Positions 1 to 4,901 of a DNA stretch of 10,909 bases are shown here, one piece after another. Position 1 is the stretch's first letter. Each line of letters begins with the position of its first letter. Below the pieces are notes generated by a model. That model was given only the letters and a program-made list of their open reading frames with translations, had not been told where the DNA came from and ran no database searches. This stretch comes from Niastella sp966211305 (GTDB taxonomy: Bacteria; Bacteroidota; Bacteroidia; Chitinophagales; Chitinophagaceae): NCBI GenBank assembly GCA_966211305.1, contig CBIHPC010000204.1:1-10909 (forward strand). Reading direction: 5' to 3'. A program made the translations under genes and the position numbers.

Positions 1-113
1 CTTGCCAATACGGTCTTATTAAACTCTGCCCATTCAATAAGGTCTTTCTTCTTGTTGTCGTGCGCTACCAAAGCAATTCGTTTACGGGCGTTTAGTTTTC
101 TGATTCTAAGCAT
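1..113 (-). CDS. mgsA: Methylglyoxal synthase, N-terminal fragment (runs off the window)
   Basis: This is the first 37 codons of a gene reading leftward out of the window, with its ATG at 113-111. Methylglyoxal synthase converts dihydroxyacetone phosphate to methylglyoxal plus phosphate in the cytosol, a bypass of lower glycolysis that relieves sugar-phosphate stress. The fragment reads MLRIRKLNARKRIALVAHDN and then a Lys-rich stretch with IEWAEFNKTVLA. This matches the start of the family well: E. coli MgsA has ARKHIALVAHD at the same position, and His18 here corresponds to E. coli His19 in the phosphate-binding site. The catalytic aspartates lie beyond the window edge and cannot be checked. 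The gene is divergent from the secreted-protein gene at 275, with 161 bp between them. I saw no convincing promoter for it. Recognition rests on one short conserved block, so the call is good but not complete. Confidence 0.85.
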   Translation of the reverse strand, partial: MLRIRKLNARKRIALVAHDNKKKDLIEWAEFNKTVLA

Positions 114-274
114 AAACTTGTGTTCTTGGTTGAATTTATAAGGGGAACAAGGTAATTGACTTTTGAAAAACTTTAACTCCCGGCGCTGAATTTTATTGGC
201 GCCTTAAACGTTTTCCACATTCGGGCACAGAAATTGTTAATAGTGAAGTTCTTGATTTTGACCCATTAAATTCC

Positions 275-901
275 ATGAAGAAAGGCGCATTGGTATATTT
301 GTTATGCCTGCTTGTATTCGTATGTACAGCGCAGGAAGAACCAACGGTTTCACCGCTGGCCAACCATTTTCCTGCAGATACCTCAGGTTTTGTTACTGAT
401 CTTTCATTAAGCATATTTGAGAACGCAAGGGTTATCCTGGGTTGGAAGCAACCCGAAGATACCTCGCTTGCCTTTGCCGTTATAGAACGCAGCACGGGCG
501 GTCGTAATTTTGAAGTGGTGGCTGTTTTAAAGCAATCTGACATAAAATCCACCAATGAGTGGATTGATGAGGCGCCCCCGAAAGGACGCAGCCTGTACCG
601 CGTGAAGTTTTCGGGAAAGGATGCGCAACCTGCTTATTCAAAACCGGCAGAAGCGCTTATTGCGGGTGATATTTCTTTCCGGTTCTACCCAAACCCGGTT
701 GATAATATCCTTATCATACGTTCTGAAGCCTTACTGGATATTCAGATCGTTGATGCCATTGGCAAGCAACGCATCGCTATAAACAGCTTACAGGGACTTC
801 AAACCATCAATGTAAGCACGCTTGAAAAAGGCATCTATTTTCTACGAATTAACAATCATGCGACAGGTCTTTTAACCCAGGAAAAGCTACTGAAGAACTA
901 G
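275..901 (+). CDS. Small secreted protein with FN3-like domain and T9SS type A sorting tail
   Basis: This 208-residue protein is predicted to be exported by Sec and then carried across the outer membrane by the type IX secretion system. Residues 1-19 form a signal peptide (KK, then a Leu/Val-rich core, cleavage near VCTA|QEE). Residues about 44-128 look like a single beta-sandwich of fibronectin type III character (ILGWKQPED, FAVIERS, FEVVAVL, YRVKF). Residues about 135-208 are a T9SS C-terminal sorting domain: the FYPNPV motif at 137-142, a central IQIVDAIGK strand, the EKGIYFLRI motif near 184-192 and a Lys-rich end. No catalytic domain is present, which is unusual because most T9SS cargo is much larger. 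It may be a small adhesin or surface factor; the function is unknown. The ATG at 275 is chosen because the signal peptide begins there. Just upstream, a weak TGATTTTG box (253-260) could be a -7 element with a very short leader. Confidence 0.85.
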   Translation: MKKGALVYLLCLLVFVCTAQEEPTVSPLANHFPADTSGFVTDLSLSIFENARVILGWKQPEDTSLAFAVIERSTGGRNFEVVAVLKQSDIKSTNEWIDEAPPKGRSLYRVKFSGKDAQPAYSKPAEALIAGDISFRFYPNPVDNILIIRSEALLDIQIVDAIGKQRIAINSLQGLQTINVSTLEKGIYFLRINNHATGLLTQEKLLKN

Positions 902-1207
902 CGGAATGAATGACCAATGTTGTGCTCAACCGATGATAGCAACTTTATTTACTCGCTGTTTGAAAATGTCAATAACTTTCCTGATACGTATCCACCCGGC
1001 AGGAACCCAGGCTGGATGTTAATATGTAGTAATTTGATATTCTGATTGTTACAGACATAAATATTACATGTATTTATACGGAAAATCAGGTATTAAATCC
1101 ACCAGTTAGCTTGGTGTTTTTACTATTACCACAAAATGGTATTGCAGATATCAGAATTCCCCATTATTTTTACCTCGGTTTTTCATAGGATATTGGATTT
1201 TAAAAGC

Positions 1208-1238
1208 GGGGTTGAATTTCTATTCAGACCCCTTTTTT
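1208..1238 (+). terminator. Rho-independent terminator, orphan on the + strand
   Basis: GGGGTTGAA pairs with TTCAGACCCC (one bulged base) around a six-base loop, and six T residues follow at once at 1233-1238. The orientation suits a + strand transcript. The nearest + strand gene ends 306 bp upstream at 901, so the terminator either closes a long 3' UTR of the T9SS-cargo gene or belongs to a separate untranslated RNA. Confidence 0.65.
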
Positions 1239-1377
1239 ATTTTATGCCGGATGTGCGCAGGTGAGCCTGGGTTAAATTAACGACACCGGCTATAATGTAC
1301 ATAACACAATAAGTACAGCGCATTATCATTCTCGCCGTACTAACCCACCCGATATATTTTACTTTACATAAGGTATT

Positions 1378-1413
1378 AAAAAAAAATAGTCCCGGTTTAA
1401 ACCGGGACTATTT
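1378..1413 (-). terminator. Rho-independent terminator of recA
   Basis: A perfect dyad at 1384-1413 (15-base arms with AGTCCCGG facing CCGGGACT, and TTTAAA at the centre) is followed on the minus strand by an uninterrupted run of U residues (A residues at 1378-1383 on the + strand). It lies about 100 bp past the recA stop codon, in the right orientation to end the recA message. Confidence 0.9.
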
Positions 1414-1464
1414 ACTTACTAACCCATATAATTCAACTGAACCTGGTCGGAATCGGCTGCTAAA

Positions 1465-1498
1465 AGCTGTAATACCTTATTGAGGGTGGTATTACGCT
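1465..1498 (-). other. Hairpin in the recA 3' untranslated region
   Basis: GTAATACC at 1469-1476 pairs perfectly with GGTATTAC at 1488-1495. After a single bulged base the stem continues for three pairs (AGC with GCT), giving about 11 pairs around an 11-base loop. It sits 17 bp after the recA stop and before the terminator, so any recA transcript should carry it. No U run follows, so it is not itself a terminator. It could stabilise the mRNA 3' end or be a protein or RNA target. Confidence 0.5.
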
Positions 1499-1515
1499 GC
1501 CTGATCCAATATCTG

Positions 1516-2520
1516 TTAAGCTGATTGCATTTCTTTGATCTTTTCCCTGATCTTTACTTCAATTTCGTTTGAGAGCTCAGGATTGTCAATCAATAACTGT
1601 TTAACCGCATCACGTCCCTGGCCAAGTTTGTTTGAGTCATAGCTGAACCAGCTTCCGCTTTTATTTACAATACCCAGTTCAACGCCCATGTCGAGTATTT
1701 CACCGGTTTTTGAAACGCCTTCGCCAAACACAATATCGAATTCTGCGGCGCGGAAAGGAGGAGCTACTTTGTTTTTTACCACTTTTACTTTTACGCGGTT
1801 ACCGATGGCTTCGTCGCCGTCCTTGATCTGGGCCATACGACGAATATCCAAGCGAACCGATGCATAGAACTTCAGGGCGTTACCACCGGTAGTTGTTTCG
1901 GGGTTACCGAACATTACACCGATCTTTTCACGCAGCTGGTTAATGAAGATGCAAATGGTATTTGTTTTATTGATGGTAGCGGTGAGTTTACGCAGGGCCT
2001 GAGACATCAAACGGGCCTGTAAACCCATTTTGCTGTCACCCATTTCACCTTCCAGCTCGCCTTTAGGCACCAGGGCTGCTACTGAATCAATTACTACTAC
2101 ATCGAGGGCGCCGGATAAGATCAGGCGGTCGGCTATTTCAAGGGCCTGCTCGCCATAATCAGGTTGAGAGATAAGCAGGTTGTCTACATCTACCCCCAGC
2201 TTTCGGGCATACAGGCTATCAAATGCGTGCTCCGCATCGATGATGGCGCACATACCGCCTTTTTTCTGAGCTTCGGCAATAACGTGTATTGCAATAGTTG
2301 TTTTACCGGAAGACTCAGGTCCGTAGATCTCAACGATACGGCCTTTTGGTAAACCGCCAACGCCGAGGGCTGAGTCAAGACCGATTGAACCGGTGGAGAT
2401 CACCTCCATGGGGTCCTGTGATTTTTCGTTCATCATCATCACACTACCCTTACCGAAGTCCTTTTCAATTTTATCTATAGTAAGTTTAAGCGCTTTTGCT
2501 TTTTCATTTTCTGCTGCCAT
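1516..2520 (-). CDS. recA: RecA recombinase
   Basis: RecA is the ATP-dependent DNA strand-exchange protein of homologous recombination, and the coprotease that triggers SOS where LexA is present. The 334-residue sequence carries the full RecA core: an N-terminal polymerisation helix (residues 8-30), Walker A GPESSGKT at 67-74, the catalytic Glu97 in DAEHAF, Walker B VVVIDSVAAL at 141-150, loop L1 around GELEGEMGDSKMG, and loop L2 from about NQLREKIGVMFGNPETTTGG (194-213). The C-terminal domain ends KIREKIKEMQSA and is shorter than the 353-residue E. coli protein, lacking its long acidic tail, as expected for this phylum. The start at 2520 gives the usual N-terminus MAAENEKAKALKL. The gene appears monocistronic, with its own promoter (2561-2587), 3' hairpin and terminator. 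No inteins, frameshifts or missing motifs are visible. Confidence 0.98.
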   Translation of the reverse strand: MAAENEKAKALKLTIDKIEKDFGKGSVMMMNEKSQDPMEVISTGSIGLDSALGVGGLPKGRIVEIYGPESSGKTTIAIHVIAEAQKKGGMCAIIDAEHAFDSLYARKLGVDVDNLLISQPDYGEQALEIADRLILSGALDVVVIDSVAALVPKGELEGEMGDSKMGLQARLMSQALRKLTATINKTNTICIFINQLREKIGVMFGNPETTTGGNALKFYASVRLDIRRMAQIKDGDEAIGNRVKVKVVKNKVAPPFRAAEFDIVFGEGVSKTGEILDMGVELGIVNKSGSWFSYDSNKLGQGRDAVKQLLIDNPELSNEIEVKIREKIKEMQSA

Positions 2521-2560
2521 GATGAGTTGTTTTTATAGTTCTTTCAAATTTACCGATTGC

Positions 2561-2587
2561 CAAATGTAGAGAAAATTATATTATCAA
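2561..2587 (-). promoter_or_regulatory. Bacteroidota-type promoter of recA
   Basis: On the minus strand a TACATTTG -7 box (2568-2561) matches the Bacteroidota consensus TAnnTTTG exactly. A TTG at 2587-2585 could be the -33 element, although the 16-base spacer is slightly shorter than the usual 17-23. The -7 box ends 41 bases upstream of the recA ATG, which leaves a short leader of roughly 35 bases. The -7 assignment is stronger than the -33 one. Confidence 0.65.
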
Positions 2588-2594
2588 CACTAAT

Positions 2595-2659
2595 TAATTT
2601 AGTATTTCGGGGCTAATTATTTTGGGGTAGAAGGTTGGTGCGAGAGAAATACTAAATTA
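2595..2659. repeat. 14-bp perfect inverted repeat upstream of the recA promoter
   Basis: TAATTTAGTATTTC at 2595-2608 and its exact complement GAAATACTAAATTA at 2646-2659 are separated by 37 bp. The left arm begins 7 bp beyond the putative -33 TTG of recA. Arm centres are 51 bp apart, close to a whole number of helical turns, so two dimers bound to the arms would face the same side of the helix. It could be an operator (recA is SOS-regulated in many bacteria), but that is inference. No target-site duplication flanks it, which argues against a tiny mobile element. Confidence 0.6.
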
Positions 2660-2682
2660 TAAGGATCAGTTGCCGGTGGTTA

Positions 2683-2785
2683 CCGGTTTCCAGTTTCCCG
2701 GTTCTTTACATTCGTGACGTTAGACAATTATCATGGGTCCTCACATACCGGCCGGCCCTGGTACTGGCATCCCGGAAACCGGGAA
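2683..2785. repeat. Two interleaved CCGG-rich dyads
   Basis: CCGGTTTCC (2683-2691) is complementary to GGAAACCGG (2774-2782), and TTCCCGGTT (2695-2703) is complementary to AACCGGGAA (2777-2785). Each match is 9 bp and perfect, and the right-hand partners overlap, so only one can form at a time. CCCGG-AAA-CCGGG (2771-2783) is also a small hairpin on its own. It may be a degraded intergenic repeat; no protein-coding or mobile-element signature accompanies it. Confidence 0.4.
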
Positions 2786-2787
2786 CG

Positions 2788-2823
2788 ACAAAAAAAACCC
2801 TGCCAGCGCGACGTAGCAGGGTT
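2788..2823 (-). terminator. Terminator-like hairpin reading on the minus strand
   Basis: AACCCTGC (2796-2803) pairs with GCAGGGTT (2816-2823) around a 12-base loop. On the minus strand the stem runs directly into a U tract (A residues at 2790-2797 on the + strand). The form is that of an intrinsic terminator, but no minus-strand gene is recognised upstream of it. It may end an unannotated transcript or attenuate readthrough. On the + strand the same hairpin lies just before the small ORF at 2830. Confidence 0.45.
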
Positions 2824-2829
2824 ACCCAC

Positions 2830-2898
2830 ATGAAATTTCTGAGAAAACTACTTCTGGAAAAGGCAATGGCTGAAACCATGCAGGTGCTAACAAAGTGA
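2830..2898 (+). CDS. Candidate 22-residue small protein
   Basis: The ORF starts ATG at 2830 and ends TGA at 2896-2898. It encodes a short, strongly helical-looking peptide that begins MKFLRKLLLEKAMAETMQ and ends VLTK, with Leu/Met and Lys/Glu spaced as in an amphipathic helix. A + strand intrinsic terminator begins 21 bp after the stop, and a GC-rich hairpin lies 6 bp before the start, so the ORF fills the space between two structured elements. There is no clear promoter; a TACATTCG box (2707-2714) differs from the -7 consensus at one base. There is no known family I can name. The composition and the position of the terminator are suggestive, but a 22-codon frame can arise by chance. Confidence 0.25.
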   Translation: MKFLRKLLLEKAMAETMQVLTK

Positions 2899-2919
2899 CA
2901 ATAATTCCCCGTACCAGTC

Positions 2920-2942
2920 AATACCACTTAGTGGTATTTTTT
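2920..2942 (+). terminator. Rho-independent terminator
   Basis: AATACCAC (2920-2927) pairs perfectly with GTGGTATT (2931-2938) around the loop TTA, and T residues run through 2942. It is oriented for a + strand transcript. No established gene precedes it on this strand: the candidate small ORF (2830-2898) is the only thing it would serve. Confidence 0.65.
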
Positions 2943-3162
2943 ATTCGCGGTACGGTCACATATGATCATTTGTTGTATGCTTATCTGTTTACCGGCAGCT
3001 TTGCGATGACAATGTATTAATTACAAATTAAACACGCTGCTATCTGGCACCTGCACCGCAAGCCGGTCGAAGCCGGTTTCGGTAAAATTCTTTCGCAATT
3101 ACGGAGAACCTGCAGCCGGGATGGTAATTTCGTCATTTACAGAATCCTGATATGCGATACCT

Positions 3163-3301
3163 GTACCATGTATAAACCTTGTGTCATCCTTGTACCATCC
3201 ATGTGTCAAAAGGTATACTTTACCAATGGAAAACACATGTTTGACACATGGATTATGTCATTCGTCCCGGGTTTGACATATGCCCGTCCCCGGTTTTTGA
3301 C
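3163..3301. repeat. Cluster of TTTGACA / TGTGTCA half-sites with a 14-bp perfect dyad
   Basis: ATCCATGTGTCAAA (3197-3210) is the exact reverse complement of TTTGACACATGGAT (3240-3253), with 29 bp between. Related copies lie nearby: TGTGTCA at 3180-3186, TTTGACATATG at 3272-3282 (one mismatch to the right arm, 32 bp further on) and TTTGAC at 3296-3301. GTACCAT is directly repeated at 3163 and 3192. The spacings of about 22, 32 and 43 bp are near whole helical turns. This looks like an array of binding sites for a DNA-binding protein, about 300-400 bp upstream of the ompA promoter; the protein and target gene are unknown. Confidence 0.45.
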
Positions 3302-3586
3302 CTTTTCAAATGGTAAAGTGAAGTTTATAGGAAGTGATTTTTATGTAACCAGGCAAAAGCATGTAACGATTATTATTAGCCGTTAGTTGGTTTTGCAGGG
3401 GCACGCAAATGAAAGCAGTTAAGGAAAATTAACCCTGACTATTCCCTGCCATCTGAAGGTTGCATCTGTTAATAAAAAAGAGGACACTTTCTGTCACATA
3501 GCTGCTATTAGCAAAAAAAATTTATTAAAACGATCTTAAATTCCTGATTTAAACAAATTTGAATGAGTGATAATGCGTTCAATCTA

Positions 3587-3594
3587 TACCTTTG
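3587..3594 (+). promoter_or_regulatory. -7 box of the ompA promoter
   Basis: TACCTTTG matches the Bacteroidota TAnnTTTG consensus exactly, 87 bp before the ompA start codon. The nearest upstream TTTG (3558-3561) is 25 bp away, longer than the normal spacer, so the -33 element is uncertain. Transcription would begin near 3600 and give a leader of about 80 bases that starts with the hairpin at 3608. Confidence 0.6.
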
Positions 3595-3607
3595 CGGCTG
3601 CCAGGCA

Positions 3608-3655
3608 CAATACTTGCGTAAGGGGCCATTAACAACGAGTGGCCGTGCAGTATTG
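3608..3655 (+). other. Structured 5' leader of the ompA-family mRNA
   Basis: CAATACT (3608-3614) pairs with AGTATTG (3649-3655). The stem continues with GC/GC after one bulge, and after an internal loop GGCCA (3624-3628) pairs with TGGCC (3640-3644) around an 11-base loop. The predicted start site near 3600 would put this two-part hairpin almost at the 5' end of the message, followed by an A-rich unpaired stretch (CAAAACAATTAAAACAAC) before the ATG. That layout is like 5' stabilisers of abundant outer-membrane mRNAs, though no sequence family is recognised. Confidence 0.45.
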
Positions 3656-3681
3656 GCAAAACAATTAAAACAACATATTAT

Positions 3682-4548
3682 ATGAAATGTAAGCAGGTGT
3701 TATTTACAGGACTCTCTTCTCTGTTACTTTTTTCATGTGTTAGCTCAAAAAAATATAAAGGCGAAATAGCAAAATATGAAGCGCTGAATACTAACTATGT
3801 AAAATTACAGGGCGATCTGAAAGGCTGCGAAGACGCAAAAGCAGAATATGCCCGTAATAAAGCAATGCTTGAGAGCGAGATCGACAACCTGAAGAAACAA
3901 AACGAGTTCTTAAAGCAAAACAATTCACAGGCCTTAAAGCAATTGCAGGACCTGTCGGTTATTTCTTCATCACAAGCTGAAAGCATTAAGAAATCACTTG
4001 AAAATATAGGTGCTAAAGATGCGTATATACAGGATCTGCAGGCATCCATGGCGCGTAAAGATTCATTGAACATGGCGCTGGTGATGAACCTGAAGGGTGC
4101 AATTGGCAACCTGGCCGATGAAGATATCAATATCAAGGTTGATAAAGGGGTAGTATATATCGATATCTCTGACAAACTGCTGTTCAACAGCGGCAGCTAT
4201 GTGATCACGTCAAAAGCGAATGAAGTGTTGGGTAAAGTAGCCAAAGTATTAAAGGCGCAACCCGACATCGAATTCATGGTAGAAGGCCACACCGATAATG
4301 TTAAATTCGCCAAAGGCGTACTGCTCGACAACTGGGATCTGAGCGTACACCGCGCTACGGCCGTAGTTCGCGTGTTGCAAAATCAATACGGGTTGAACCC
4401 TGCACATATTGCAGCTGCCGGTCGCGGTGAGTATTTACCGGTTGCACCAAACGATACCCCTGCCGGCCGTGCTGCCAACCGCAGAACAAGGATCGTTATT
4501 TTACCACAGCTCGATCAGTTCTTTAAACTGCTTGAGACGAAAAAATAA
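3682..4548 (+). CDS. OmpA-family peptidoglycan-binding lipoprotein
   Basis: The product is predicted to be an outer-membrane lipoprotein that tethers the membrane to peptidoglycan. It has 288 residues. The N-terminus MKCKQVLFTG with a Leu/Ser core ends in LLLFSC, so Cys19 is the likely lipidation site. Residues about 25-135 are rich in Lys, Glu, Gln and Ala with heptad-like spacing and probably form a coiled coil. Residues about 148-275 are an OmpA C-terminal domain: ISDKLLFNSGSYVI, VEGHTDN with Asp205 (diaminopimelate binding), NWDLSVHRATAVVRVL, AAGRGEYLPVAPNDT, and NRRTRIVI with the conserved Arg. There is no N-terminal beta-barrel, so this is a Pal/OmpA-domain tether rather than a classical porin. 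It has its own promoter, structured leader and terminator, and appears monocistronic. The start is fixed by the lipoprotein signal. Confidence 0.93.
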   Translation: MKCKQVLFTGLSSLLLFSCVSSKKYKGEIAKYEALNTNYVKLQGDLKGCEDAKAEYARNKAMLESEIDNLKKQNEFLKQNNSQALKQLQDLSVISSSQAESIKKSLENIGAKDAYIQDLQASMARKDSLNMALVMNLKGAIGNLADEDINIKVDKGVVYIDISDKLLFNSGSYVITSKANEVLGKVAKVLKAQPDIEFMVEGHTDNVKFAKGVLLDNWDLSVHRATAVVRVLQNQYGLNPAHIAAAGRGEYLPVAPNDTPAGRAANRRTRIVILPQLDQFFKLLETKK

Positions 4549-4574
4549 AGTAAAGTGTCAGAAAACAATATTGG

Positions 4575-4605
4575 GCCATTCCGCAATAGCGGAGTGGCTT
4601 TTTTT
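4575..4605 (+). terminator. Rho-independent terminator of the OmpA-family gene
   Basis: GCCATTCCGC (4575-4584) pairs with GCGGAGTGGC (4589-4598), with one G-U pair, around the tetraloop AATA. Seven T residues follow (4599-4605). It begins 27 bp after the stop codon and cleanly separates this gene from the kinase gene. Confidence 0.92.
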
Positions 4606-4901
4606 ATGCAGATTATTACAGCCATCTTCCGCAACCGGCGGCTCTTTGATAGAAAAAGCTATCGTGATAAAGTAATAAATTCTATTTTAATCTTCTTCTA
4701 ATATGCCTGTACCTGAATACGGCTATTGATTTAAGTGATTTTACCTAATTTGTTGGATGATGTTTAATTTTAATCAAACAAAGCAGCCATTATTTTCCGA
4801 AACCCTGTGAATGTGATTAATTTGTCGCTCCATTGATCATTTTTTCGAATATGATTCGTTTGAGTAACTAAACCCTGTAGAAAACGCCCTTACCGGTTGT
4901 T
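4606..4901. other. Intergenic region before the histidine kinase
   Basis: This A/T-rich stretch holds no ORF of interest. The only element I can support is the probable kinase promoter near its right end (4833-4862). No operator-like dyad of note was seen. Confidence 0.5.
4833..4862 (+). promoter_or_regulatory. Probable promoter of the hybrid histidine kinase
   Basis: TTG at 4833-4835 is followed after exactly 19 bp by TTCGTTTG (4855-4862), a seven-of-eight match to the Bacteroidota -7 box TAnnTTTG. The spacing is in the preferred range. The start codon at 4902 would follow a leader of about 33 bases. Confidence 0.5.

Larger units (their letters stand above)
902..1515. other. Gene-free stretch between the T9SS cargo gene and recA
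   Basis: No convincing coding region was found here. Two short overlapping ORFs directly after the T9SS gene (906, 38 codons, and 917, 42 codons) show no recognisable motif and look like chance. The stretch does contain a + strand intrinsic terminator (1208-1238), the recA terminator (1378-1413) and a bulged hairpin in the recA 3' untranslated region (1465-1498). A small imperfect dyad, TACCA-CAAAA-TGGTA, sits near 1127-1142. The region 1240-1375 shows nothing I can interpret. Confidence 0.6.
2660..3586. other. Long gene-free stretch between recA and ompA
   Basis: No ORF here has recognisable protein character; the longer ones (2706-2927 minus, 3168-3386 plus) read as low-quality chance frames. 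The stretch contains interleaved CCGG-rich dyads (2683-2785), a minus-oriented hairpin with a U run (2788-2823), a 22-codon candidate ORF (2830-2898), a + strand terminator (2920-2942), and a half-site cluster (3163-3301). AAGCCGGT is also repeated in tandem with 2 bp between copies near 3060-3078. The rest, including 2960-3055 and 3330-3540, shows nothing specific beyond A/T-rich DNA before the ompA promoter. Confidence 0.5.

Noticed and set aside
182..203. GGCGC-12-GCGCC dyad between mgsA and the secreted-protein gene
   Set aside because: The stem is only five pairs with no U run and no link to a clear promoter, so it is not strong enough to call.
906..1045. Short overlapping ORFs (38 and 42 codons) just after the T9SS-cargo gene
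   Set aside because: Neither shows a recognisable motif or promoter, and they overlap each other in different frames.
2595..2659. Reading the recA-upstream dyad as the terminal inverted repeats of a miniature mobile element
   Set aside because: The whole unit is only 65 bp and no target-site duplication is visible at its ends.
2706..2927. 73-codon ORF on the minus strand in the recA-ompA gap
   Set aside because: It covers a terminator hairpin and CCGG dyads, has no signal peptide, domain or family resemblance, and reads like a chance frame.
3168..3386. 72-codon ORF on the plus strand across the half-site cluster
   Set aside because: Its composition and lack of motifs suggest chance, and the frame runs through repeated half-sites whose spacing is not a multiple of three.
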